This document shows positions 49,295-56,993 of a stretch of DNA of 64,000 nucleotides, one piece after another (the first letter of the stretch is position 1; every line of letters begins with the position of its first letter). The notes under the pieces were generated by a model. That model saw nothing but the letters and a program-made list of their open reading frames with translations. It searched no databases and was not told the DNA's origin. Source of the DNA: DATJLY01 sp035518375. GTDB lineage: Bacteria; Pseudomonadota; Alphaproteobacteria; ATCC43930; CGMCC-115725. The DNA is taken from positions 14,926 to 78,925 of the forward strand of contig DATIXQ010000052.1 in NCBI GenBank assembly GCA_035518375.1, in the 5' to 3' direction. Position numbers and translations under genes: made by a program.

Positions 49295-50884
49295 ATGGAC
49301 GCGCAAGCGGAAGCACTTGCCTTTCTCGCCAAGGGCGCCGGGCTCGAGACGCGCGGGCACAAGATCGCGCGCGTCGACACGCACGCCTCGGCGGTCTTTC
49401 TCGTGGACGAGCGCGCGCTGAAGCTCAAGCGCGCGGTGCGCTTCTCCTATCTCGATTATTCGACCGTGGCTTTGCGCGAGAAGGCCTGCCGTACCGAGTT
49501 CGAATTGAACCGCCGCATCGCACCGGCGCTCTATCTCGGCGTACGCCGGATCACACGCGACGCGGGCGGCAAGATAGCGCTCGACGGGGAGGGCGAAACG
49601 CTCGACTGGATCGTCGAGATGCGGCGCTTCGACGGCGAGAGCCTGTTCGACCGGCTCGCCGAGAAGCGCGCGCTGACGCCTGCCCTGATGCGGGACCTCG
49701 CCGACGAGATCGCGGCCTTCCACCGCGCGGCAGAGCGGACCGAGGGCGGCGGCGGCAACGCCATGGCGCGCGTCGTCGCGGGGAACGCGGAGAATCTGCG
49801 CGCGTCCGCGTGCCTCGACCAGAACGCGGTGGCGCAGCTCGGCGCGACGACGGATGCGGCGCTCGCGCGTGTAACGCCGCTCCTCGACGCGCGGGCGCAG
49901 CAAGGCAAGGTGCGCGCGTGCCATGGTGATCTTCATCTCGGCAACATCTGTCTCTTCGAGGGCCGGCCGACGCTTTTCGACGCGATCGAGTTCAGCCCGG
50001 AGCTCGCGCATATCGATGTGCTCTACGATCTCGCCTTCCTGCTCATGGACCTCGTCCATCGCGGGCTCAATGGCTTCGCCAACCAGGTGATGAACCGCTA
50101 CCTCGATCTCGGCGGCGACGACGAAGGCTTGGCGGCGCTGCCGCTGTTCCTGAGCCAGCGTGCGGTTATTCGCGCACACGTGACCGCGACGGCGGCGCAG
50201 CAACAGGAGGGAAGCGCGCGCGAGCAGCGGGAACTGGCGGCCCGGCGCTATCTCGCCTTGGCCCAGACGCTGCTCGTTCCGGCGCCGCCGCGCCTCATCG
50301 CCGTCGGCGGGCGAAGCGGCAGCGGCAAGTCGACGGTTGCGCAAGCGGTGGCGCCCGATCTGCCGCCGCCGCCAGGCGCGCGCGTGCTGCGCAGCGACGT
50401 GATGCGGAAGGCGATGCTTGGCCTGGCGCCCGAGACACCGCTTCCGGCCGAGGCCTATCGCGGCGCCATGGGCAAGCAGGTCTATGCGCGCATGCGTCAC
50501 GAGGCCGCTCGCGTTCTTGCGACAGGCACAAGCGTCATCCTCGACGCCACCTTCCTCGATCCCGACGCGCGTGCGGAAGCGGCGCTCATCGCCAAGAATG
50601 CCGGCGTGCCGTTCACGGGCTTCTGGCTCGAAGCGCCGCGCGCGCTGATGGAGGCGCGCCTGCGCGAGCGTCGCGGCGACGCGTCGGACGCGACGGTGGC
50701 GGTGCTGGCCGGACAATACGAGGCCGAGCCCGGCGCGCTCGATTGGCGGCGGCTCAATTCGACCGGGCCGGCAACGCGGGTGGCCGCGGCGCTGCGGCGG
50801 GCGGCCGGCATCCAGCCATTGACAGGACGGGCCGCCTCGCCTCGCATGGTGGACGCGGCGGAGAAAGACGGGAGGGCGCGATGA
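49295..50884 (+). CDS. Bifunctional phosphotransferase (APH-like)/P-loop kinase fusion
   Basis: A 529-residue fusion. The N-terminal part (about 1-325) is an aminoglycoside-phosphotransferase-like kinase with the catalytic HGDLHLGN (210-217) and the following metal Asp in FDAIEFSP. The C-terminal part (about 330-505) is a P-loop kinase with GGRSGSGKST (338-347) and an LDATFLDPDAR motif like the AAA_33/gluconokinase group. This combination is a known conserved architecture of unknown substrate, common in proteobacteria. ATG 49295 is chosen to start the conserved domain. The stop overlaps the SDR ATG, so the two are coupled. It is divergent from the M24 gene. Confidence 0.85.
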   Translation: MDAQAEALAFLAKGAGLETRGHKIARVDTHASAVFLVDERALKLKRAVRFSYLDYSTVALREKACRTEFELNRRIAPALYLGVRRITRDAGGKIALDGEGETLDWIVEMRRFDGESLFDRLAEKRALTPALMRDLADEIAAFHRAAERTEGGGGNAMARVVAGNAENLRASACLDQNAVAQLGATTDAALARVTPLLDARAQQGKVRACHGDLHLGNICLFEGRPTLFDAIEFSPELAHIDVLYDLAFLLMDLVHRGLNGFANQVMNRYLDLGGDDEGLAALPLFLSQRAVIRAHVTATAAQQQEGSAREQRELAARRYLALAQTLLVPAPPRLIAVGGRSGSGKSTVAQAVAPDLPPPPGARVLRSDVMRKAMLGLAPETPLPAEAYRGAMGKQVYARMRHEAARVLATGTSVILDATFLDPDARAEAALIAKNAGVPFTGFWLEAPRALMEARLRERRGDASDATVAVLAGQYEAEPGALDWRRLNSTGPATRVAAALRRAAGIQPLTGRAASPRMVDAAEKDGRAR

Positions 50885-51582
50885 GCGACGGGCGTGTCGT
50901 CATGATTACGGGCGCCGCGGGCGCGCTCGGTCGCGCTGTGGCGCAGGCATTCGCCGCGACAGGGGCACGGCTCGTGCTGCTCGACCTCGAGGAGCGGGCG
51001 CTCGCCGCGCGCTTTGGCGGCGACGACGAGAGATTCCTGCTCGTCGCCGCAAATCTCGGCGACGGCAATGCGGTCGTGGCGGCGGTGCAGAAGGCGCTCG
51101 CGCGCTGGGGCCGCATCGACGTGCTCTGCAACATCGCGGGCGGCTTCCACATGGGCGAGGCGGTGCACGAGACCTCGGACGAGGCGTTCCGCAGAATGAT
51201 CGAGCTCAACGCCGGCTCGGTGCTGCGCACCGCGCGTGCGGTCGTGCCGGCGATGCTGAAGCAGGGCAGCGGCAAGATCGTCTCGGTTGCGGCCATGGGC
51301 GGGCTCTCCGGCGGCGCAACGATGGCGGCTTATTCGGCCTCGAAAAGCGCCGTCGTTCGCTTGACGGAGAGCATGGCGCTGGAGCTGCGCGACAAGAACA
51401 TCAACGTCAACTGCGTGCTGCCGAGCACCATCGACACAGAAGCCAACCGCGCGAGCATGCCCAAGGCCGATTTCGCGCGCTGGGTCGAGCCGGCGGCTTT
51501 GGCCGACGTGATCTTGTTCCTGGCCTCGGACGCGGCGCGCGCACTGAACGGCGCCGCCATTCCGGTGGTGGGACGGGTCTAG
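50881..51582 (+). CDS. Short-chain dehydrogenase/reductase
   Basis: A Rossmann-fold oxidoreductase of 233 residues. The cofactor motif is TGAAGALGRAVA (TGxxGxxG), the structural NAG motif is replaced by NIAGG, the catalytic Ser is near VSVAAMGG, and YSASKSAV supplies Tyr and Lys. DLEE after the second strand suggests NAD preference. ATG 50881 overlaps the stop of the kinase fusion, so the two enzymes are probably made together. The substrate is unknown. Confidence 0.88.
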   Translation: MSDGRVVMITGAAGALGRAVAQAFAATGARLVLLDLEERALAARFGGDDERFLLVAANLGDGNAVVAAVQKALARWGRIDVLCNIAGGFHMGEAVHETSDEAFRRMIELNAGSVLRTARAVVPAMLKQGSGKIVSVAAMGGLSGGATMAAYSASKSAVVRLTESMALELRDKNINVNCVLPSTIDTEANRASMPKADFARWVEPAALADVILFLASDAARALNGAAIPVVGRV

Positions 51583-51614
51583 GTCGCTACGACCGTTCCA
51601 TTTTATTTCGTCAC

Positions 51615-51695
51615 GCCCGGCCTCCGTGCCGGGCATTCACGTGTCGTCGCGCCACGAACACTCGTTATGGCCGGATCAAGTCCGGCCATGACGAG
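51615..51695. repeat. Two palindromic intergenic elements
   Basis: Element 1: GCCCGGC (51615-51621) and GCCGGGC (51628-51634) with loop ctccgt. Element 2: CTCGTTATGGCCGGA (51661-51675) and TCCGGCCATGACGAG (51681-51695), a 15-bp stem with one G-T pair and loop tcaag. Both lie between convergent genes and match the palindrome type at 8589-8637. The rest of this 162-bp gap (51583-51744) shows no gene. Confidence 0.75.
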
Positions 51696-51744
51696 AAAAG
51701 CGTGTGGTCGATGCTAAGCGATCAGACGCAGGGCCGCGGAAGCT

Positions 51745-52056
51745 TCAGCGCCAGTTCGGCGGCGCCTTGTTGCCGGCCTCGCAATCCTTCTGATCCTGCG
51801 ACTGCCAGGCATAGTCGCCGCAGGAGAGCTTCATCTTGCCGCCCATTGCCATCTTTTTGCCCATGGGCTTCGCTGCCTTCTTCATCGGCATGGACTTCAT
51901 CGGCGCGGAGGTCATCGGCGCCGGCGAGGACGAGGCGGCCGGCGGGTTCGCGGGCATGTTCGAGCTCGGCATGGTCGAGCTGCTCTGAGCGAGCGCGGGA
52001 AGCGTCAGCGCGAATGTCGCGGCCGCCGCCAGAAGCAACGTGGTTGGCTTCGTCAT
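51745..52056 (-). CDS. Small exported Met/Lys/Pro-rich protein
   Basis: A 103-residue protein. The signal peptide (MTKPTTLLLAAAATFALTLPALAQ) is clear. The mature part contains Ser/Pro/Ala-rich then Met/Lys-rich repeats (APMKSMPMKKAAKPMGKKMAMGGKM) and a C-terminal segment with two Cys (SCGDYAWQ and KDCEAGN). Met-rich periplasmic proteins often bind Cu(I), and MXKDX-type small proteins are related in style, but no function is proven. ATG 52056 has AGGAG 9 nt upstream; the frame from 52116 would bury the signal. Confidence 0.72.
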   Translation of the reverse strand: MTKPTTLLLAAAATFALTLPALAQSSSTMPSSNMPANPPAASSSPAPMTSAPMKSMPMKKAAKPMGKKMAMGGKMKLSCGDYAWQSQDQKDCEAGNKAPPNWR

Positions 52057-52124
52057 TTCGGGTTCTCCTGACGATTTATTCTTGACAGAACCAAGCGTCA
52101 GGGGAGCGGAAATCACCGCCTAAG

Positions 52125-53747
52125 TCAACGCTCGATGAAACTTGCGAGGCGACGGCCATGGCCGCGCCGGCCGAGCTTCTTGAGCGCCTTCGCCTCGATT
52201 TGGCGGATGCGCTCACGCGTGACCTGATACTTGCGGCCGACTTCCTCGAGCGTGTGCTCGCTCGCCGTGCCGACGCCGAAGCGGAGGCGCAGCACATCGG
52301 CCTCGCGCGGCGTCAGCTGCGAAAGCGCTTCCTCGGTCGCGCGGCGCAGCTCGGAATCGGCAGCGGCGTCGAGCGGCAGCACGGCGCGGTCGTCGGCGAT
52401 GAGATCGCCGATCGTGGCCTCGCCATCCTCGCCCAGGGGCGCGTCCATGCTGACGGGCTCGCGCACGAGTTCGAGCACCGTGCGCACTTTCGGAAGCGGC
52501 ATGCCCAAACGGTCGGCAAGCTCGGCTTCGGTCGGCGCGCGGCGCAACTCGCCCGCGAGATGGCGCTCCATGCGCATGACACGGCGCGCCTCGTCGGTCA
52601 TGTGCGACGGGATGCGGATGAGCCGGCCCTGGTCGACAAGCGCGCGCGAGCACGCCTGGCGGATCCACCAGGTGGCATAGGTCGAGAACTTGTAGCCGCG
52701 GCGCCAGTCGAACTTCTCGACCGCGCGCATGAGGCCGATATTGCCTTCCTGGATCAGGTCGGTGAGCGGCAGGCCGCGATTGACATGGCGGCGCGCGATC
52801 CAGGTGACGAGGCGCAGATTGGCGCGCACCATCTCGTCCTTGGCGCGCTCGGAATCGCGCAGGCCCCGCTGGAGCTCGAGCATGAGCGCGCGGAAGGCAG
52901 CGCGGCTCTGGCCGGCTTCCTCGAGGCGCTTGGTGATCTCGTCGACGGCCGCGGTGACAGCCTCAGCCGAATCGTGCCGCAGCCGCGCCCAGCCCGGCGC
53001 ACGCCGGCGGCTCAGGCTCTTGCGCCACGCCTCGGGCGACTCGGATTGCGTGTAGGTCGCGATGAAATCGGCCCGGTCGATACGCGCGGTTTCGACGAGC
53101 CGCGCGAGCCGCCCCTCGGCCTCGGCCAAGTGGCGCGAGACCTCGCGCAGGCGCGCCGCGAGCCGGTCGATCGCGAGCCCGTCGAGGACGATCGGATGAA
53201 GCGCCGCCTCGGCGCGCGCGGGGCGCCGCGCGACGCGGTTGAAGGCAGCGAGGACGGTCGGGGTCAGCTCCTCCTCGATCCTGGCCAGCGTCGAGCCGCC
53301 AGCCTCGTCGTCGTCAGCCTCGACCTCGGGCTCGTCGGCACCCGCGCCGCCGCGCATCTGGCGCCGGGTCGCGGCAAGATCGATTATTTCGCGGAGCAGG
53401 AGGTTGTTGGCAGTGATGCGGCCGCGCCAGGTCTTGATCTCTGCGACAAAAATGGGGCTGCGGCAAAGGGCCGAGAACAGCACCGCGCGGCCCGCCTCGA
53501 TACGCTGCGCGAGCGCCACTTCCTGTTCGCGGGTCAGAAGCTCGGCGCCGGAAATCTCACGCAAATAGCGTCGAAGCGCGTCGCCGGCGCCGCCGGCGTC
53601 GTCAGACAGGTTGCCGGGCACGGGCGCGCCGCTGACAACGGCGCTAGCCTCGTGATTCCGCTCCTCATTCCGCTCCGCGTCCTGGGACGCGGCCTCCTGC
53701 ACCGGTTGCCGCTCAAGGGCGTTGGCACCGGAATAACTCGCCCGCAT
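52125..53747 (-). CDS. RpoD-like (group 1/2) sigma-70 factor without region 1.1
   Basis: A 540-residue sigma factor. After about 55 unconserved residues comes region 1.2 (DALRRYLREISGAELLTREQE), a long non-essential region (about 95-290) rich in Arg and acidic residues, then region 2 with RANLRLVTWIARRHVNRGLPLTDLIQEGNIG-type sequence and YKFSTYATWWIRQA. Region 4.2 ends with VTRERIRQIEAKALKKL and a basic tail. The principal RpoD normally has a region 1.1 of about 80 residues and is usually next to dnaG, which is absent here. This is therefore probably a second RpoD-type sigma. It is divergent from the core-MetE gene. Confidence 0.85.
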   Translation of the reverse strand: MRASYSGANALERQPVQEAASQDAERNEERNHEASAVVSGAPVPGNLSDDAGGAGDALRRYLREISGAELLTREQEVALAQRIEAGRAVLFSALCRSPIFVAEIKTWRGRITANNLLLREIIDLAATRRQMRGGAGADEPEVEADDDEAGGSTLARIEEELTPTVLAAFNRVARRPARAEAALHPIVLDGLAIDRLAARLREVSRHLAEAEGRLARLVETARIDRADFIATYTQSESPEAWRKSLSRRRAPGWARLRHDSAEAVTAAVDEITKRLEEAGQSRAAFRALMLELQRGLRDSERAKDEMVRANLRLVTWIARRHVNRGLPLTDLIQEGNIGLMRAVEKFDWRRGYKFSTYATWWIRQACSRALVDQGRLIRIPSHMTDEARRVMRMERHLAGELRRAPTEAELADRLGMPLPKVRTVLELVREPVSMDAPLGEDGEATIGDLIADDRAVLPLDAAADSELRRATEEALSQLTPREADVLRLRFGVGTASEHTLEEVGRKYQVTRERIRQIEAKALKKLGRRGHGRRLASFIER

Positions 53748-53895
53748 GCGCTGGACTTCCTGTTAGAACTGGAAATAACGTACGACCGATACGGCGATCC
53801 CGCCACATATGGGCGTCGCCGGCCGGATTGTTAAGAGCTTATATATACCTCGCCGCCATGCCGCTCAAGCACTCCGGCGGAGGGGGAAAGGAGCC

Positions 53896-55041
53896 ATGCA
53901 GGAAAGCACGGAGCGCTTTCGCACGACCCACACCGGCAGCCTGCCGCGGCCGGAGTCGCTCGTCAAAACCATGTTCGCCAAGGAGGAGGGCGTGCCGGTC
54001 GAGCCGCGTGCCTTGGCCGACGCCATTGCCGCCGCCGTGCGCCAGTGCGTCGCAAAGCAGGTCGAGGCCGGTATCGACGTCGTCAATGACGGCGAGATGT
54101 CGAAGCCGAGCTATGCGACCTATGTGAAGGATCGGCTTGAGGGCTTCGGTGGCACGAGCCATCCGCTGCAATACCAGGATCTCGTCGACTTCCCCGAGCT
54201 CGCGCGCCGCGTGTTCGGCGATCCCGGCCGCGCGCGGCGCAAGACGCCGGGCTGCAACGCGCCGGTGCGCGCCGGCACGGGCGACGACGCGAAGAGCGAC
54301 ACCGCCAACCTACGCGCGGCGCTCACCGCAACGCCGGCGCACGCGGGCTTCCTAACCGCCGCCTCGCCGGGGCTCGTGTCACTCTTCTTCCACAACGGCT
54401 ACTATCCGACGCACGCGGCCTATCTCGACGCGATCGCCGCGGCGATGCAGCCGGAATACGAGGCGATCGTCGGCGACGGCTTCATCCTGCAGCTCGACTG
54501 TCCCGATCTCGCGATGGGGCGGCACATCCAGTTCGCGCATCTCGACCTCCCCGGCTTCCGCGCGATGGCGCGGCTCCACGTCGCGGCGCTGAACCGCGCG
54601 GTCGCCAACCTGCCGCCCGAGCGTATGCGGCTTCATCTCTGCTGGGGCAATTACGAGGGCCCGCACCATTACGACGTGCCGCTTGCCGACATTCTCGACA
54701 TCGTACTCGAGGCGCGGCCGGCGGGCCTTTCGTTCGAGGCCGCCAATCCGCGCCACGCGCACGAATACACGGTGTTCGACGAAGTGAAATTGCCGCCGGG
54801 CAAGGTCCTGATCCCCGGCGTCATCGAATCGAAGTCGAACTTCATCGAGCACCCGGAGCTCATCGCCCAGCGCATCGGCCGCTATGCCGAGCGGGTCGGG
54901 CGCGAGAACGTAGTCGCCGGCGGCGATTGCGGCTTCGGCACCTGGGTCGGGCAGGCCGCGGTCGATCCGGGGGTGGTATGGGCGAAGCTTGCGGCGATGG
55001 CGGAGGGCGCGCGCATCGCGACGCGCCGCTTCTGGCGCTAA
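53896..55041 (+). CDS. Core-MetE-type methyltransferase (cobalamin-independent methionine synthase family)
   Basis: A 381-residue single-barrel member of the MetE C-terminal family, lacking the N-terminal duplicate of MetE. It starts ERFRTTHTGSLPRP, typical of the group. Zinc ligands are visible: His and Cys in RLHLCWGN, Glu in SFEAANPRH, and Cys in GGDCGFGTW. Members transfer methyl or alkyl groups to thiols (homocysteine or coenzyme M in relatives). ATG 53896 has AAGGAG close upstream. The intergenic region to the sigma gene contains an AT-rich TTATATATA patch (53839-53847) that may be a -10. No SAM riboswitch could be recognised. Confidence 0.85.
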   Translation: MQESTERFRTTHTGSLPRPESLVKTMFAKEEGVPVEPRALADAIAAAVRQCVAKQVEAGIDVVNDGEMSKPSYATYVKDRLEGFGGTSHPLQYQDLVDFPELARRVFGDPGRARRKTPGCNAPVRAGTGDDAKSDTANLRAALTATPAHAGFLTAASPGLVSLFFHNGYYPTHAAYLDAIAAAMQPEYEAIVGDGFILQLDCPDLAMGRHIQFAHLDLPGFRAMARLHVAALNRAVANLPPERMRLHLCWGNYEGPHHYDVPLADILDIVLEARPAGLSFEAANPRHAHEYTVFDEVKLPPGKVLIPGVIESKSNFIEHPELIAQRIGRYAERVGRENVVAGGDCGFGTWVGQAAVDPGVVWAKLAAMAEGARIATRRFWR

Positions 55042-55056
55042 GGAGCGGAACTCGCG

Positions 55057-56241
55057 CTAGCCGACGCCGCGCTTCAGCTCACGCGGCGCGTGCTCGTCGG
55101 CAGCGACGATGCGGTCGGCGGGAAAGCGGATGGTCGCGGTCGTGCCGTTACCAAGCTCGCTCGTGAGCGCGAGCGAGCCGCCATGCAGCTCCATCATGGC
55201 CGCGGTCAGCGGTAGCCCCAGCCCGGTGCCATTGTGCGAGCGCGAGAGCGAGCTTTCGACCTGCTCGAACGGCATGAGCACGCGCCGGATGTCGTCCTCG
55301 GCAATACCGATGCCGGTGTCGCGGATCGAGATCACGAAGCCTTCGCGGCGCTCGGAGCGGGCGGAGATCTCGATGCGGCCGCCCGAAGGCGTGAACTTCA
55401 CCGCGTTCGACAGGAGGTTGAGCAGCACCTGCTTCAGCTTCAGCCGATCGCAGAAAAGCATGCTCAGATCGGGCGCGACCGCCTGTCTCACAGTGAGGCT
55501 CGCGATATCGATCTTGTTCGCCATCAACCGCACCACGGCGTCGAGCACGGCCGCGACATCCACCGACTGCTCGCTCAGTTCGAGCTTGCCGGCCTCGGCC
55601 TTCGACAGGTCGAGAATGTCGTTGATGATGTTGAGAAGATCGATGCCACTGCCGTGGATGTCCTTCAGGTAGCCGCGGTAGCTTTCGTTGGTGACGGGGC
55701 CGAGGATGCCCTGCATCATCACTTCCGAGAAGCCGATGATGGCATTCAAGGGCGTCCGCAGCTCGTGGCTAATGTTGGCGAGAAACTCCGACTTGGCGCG
55801 GTTCGCTTTCTCGGCCGCCTCTTTGGCGATACGCAGCGCCTCGTAAGCGGCGCGGTTCTCCTCCTGGAGGCGCGCCTTCTCGAAACATCGATCGAGCACG
55901 GCCAGAAGCTCGGCCGGGTCGGACGATTTGTCGAAATAGTCGTAGGCGCCCTGGCGCAGGGCCGCGATCGCCGACTGCGAGTCGACATGGGCCGTCATGA
56001 GCACACAGATGAGGTCGGGCCGCTCGGCCCTGAGGCGCGCGAGAAGATCGACGCCCGAGGCGCGCCCGAGACGCACGTCGAGCATCGCCACCGCCGGGGC
56101 GAAGCCCGTGACGGCGGTGGCCGCCGCCTCCGCCTGATCGACGACCATGGGCTCGTATCCGGCCGGGAGCAAAAGATCGACGATCGACTCCGCGAATTCC
56201 GCGTCGTCGTCGACGATCAGAACTTTCTGGCTCGCGGCCAC
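55057..56241 (-). CDS. Receiver-histidine kinase hybrid
   Basis: A soluble 394-residue protein: an N-terminal receiver (about 5-120) with VLIVDDDAEF, phospho-Asp in MLDVRLGR and Lys in YFDKSSD; a coiled-coil linker (EENRAAYEALRIAKEAAEKANRAKSE); an H box ISHELRTPLNAI; and an ATPase domain with NLLSNAVKFTP, DTGIGI and GTGLGLPL. An input receiver on a kinase means it is controlled by phosphotransfer from another kinase. The start is GTG 56241, 8 bp after the tandem-receiver gene. It is the third gene of a three-gene signalling operon. Confidence 0.9.
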   Translation of the reverse strand: MAASQKVLIVDDDAEFAESIVDLLLPAGYEPMVVDQAEAAATAVTGFAPAVAMLDVRLGRASGVDLLARLRAERPDLICVLMTAHVDSQSAIAALRQGAYDYFDKSSDPAELLAVLDRCFEKARLQEENRAAYEALRIAKEAAEKANRAKSEFLANISHELRTPLNAIIGFSEVMMQGILGPVTNESYRGYLKDIHGSGIDLLNIINDILDLSKAEAGKLELSEQSVDVAAVLDAVVRLMANKIDIASLTVRQAVAPDLSMLFCDRLKLKQVLLNLLSNAVKFTPSGGRIEISARSERREGFVISIRDTGIGIAEDDIRRVLMPFEQVESSLSRSHNGTGLGLPLTAAMMELHGGSLALTSELGNGTTATIRFPADRIVAADEHAPRELKRGVG

Positions 56242-56249
56242 GGCAGCTT

Positions 56250-56993
56250 TCAGGCGATATGCCGGCGCGTCGCGCCGCCATCCATCACCGCGTCGAGCGC
56301 CGCCAGAAGCTGGGCCGGGTCGAACGGCTTCAGCAAGATGTCCTGGTCGAGCGGCTGGGAGAGGCGCTCGAGCGCGGCAGTGCGCTCGTCAGCGCAGCCG
56401 GTGATGAAGATCGTCGGCACAACACGCCCTGCCTTCTTGAGACGCAGATAGACCTCGATGCCGGAAAGGACCGGCATACGGACATCAAGGATGAGGCAGT
56501 CGAAGTCGTGCGCGGCGCGCGTCAGCGCTTCCTCGCCGGTGCGGGCAATGCTTACGCGGTAGCCGTGCTGGGACAAGATCGGCTCGAGGCTCGCCGAGAC
56601 CTCGGGGTCGTCGTCGGCGATGAGCACCATGCCGCGCGGCTTCACCTGGTCGAGCACATCGAGCAGCTCTTTCACCTGGAACGGTTTCCTCAAGACACCG
56701 AGAGCGCCATTCTCGACCGCCTGCGCCACGAGCTGCTCGAGACTGAAGCCGGTCATCAGCATGACTTTGACGTCAGGCTTGAGCTTGCGGAACTCGAAGA
56801 AGGTCTCGACGCCGTTCATGCCGGGGAGCTTCACGTCCATGAAGACGATATCGAAGTCAGCCTCGCGGAAGCGCGCGAGGCCGGCCTCGCCGCTGAAGGC
56901 GAGCTCGCACTCGAAGCCGCGCATCGAGAGCACGTCCGCTACGCTTTCGGCATGGTCGCGGTCGTCGTCGATGATGAAGACGCGAAGGCTCAT
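56250..56993 (-). CDS. Tandem receiver-domain protein
   Basis: 247 residues made of two complete receiver domains and no output domain. Receiver 1 (about 1-118): IIDDDRDH, phospho-Asp in VFMDVKLPG, Thr in MLMTGF, Lys in LRKPFQ. Receiver 2 (about 125-240): IADDDPEV, Asp in LILDVRMPV, Thr in FITGC, Lys in LLKPFD. It could relay or buffer phosphate between the two kinases encoded on either side. ATG 56993 overlaps the stop of the PAS-kinase (ATGA). Confidence 0.92.
   Translation of the reverse strand: MSLRVFIIDDDRDHAESVADVLSMRGFECELAFSGEAGLARFREADFDIVFMDVKLPGMNGVETFFEFRKLKPDVKVMLMTGFSLEQLVAQAVENGALGVLRKPFQVKELLDVLDQVKPRGMVLIADDDPEVSASLEPILSQHGYRVSIARTGEEALTRAAHDFDCLILDVRMPVLSGIEVYLRLKKAGRVVPTIFITGCADERTAALERLSQPLDQDILLKPFDPAQLLAALDAVMDGGATRRHIA

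Noticed and set aside
52158..53834. A long open frame antisense to the sigma-factor gene (558 codons)
   Set aside because: It mirrors the codon structure of the sigma gene on the other strand, has no recognisable domain or ribosome-binding site, and such shadow frames are common in GC-rich DNA.
53748..53895. SAM riboswitch upstream of the methionine-synthase-like gene
   Set aside because: I could not identify the conserved core of SAM-I or SAM-II; only an AT-rich patch and a short GC stem are present.
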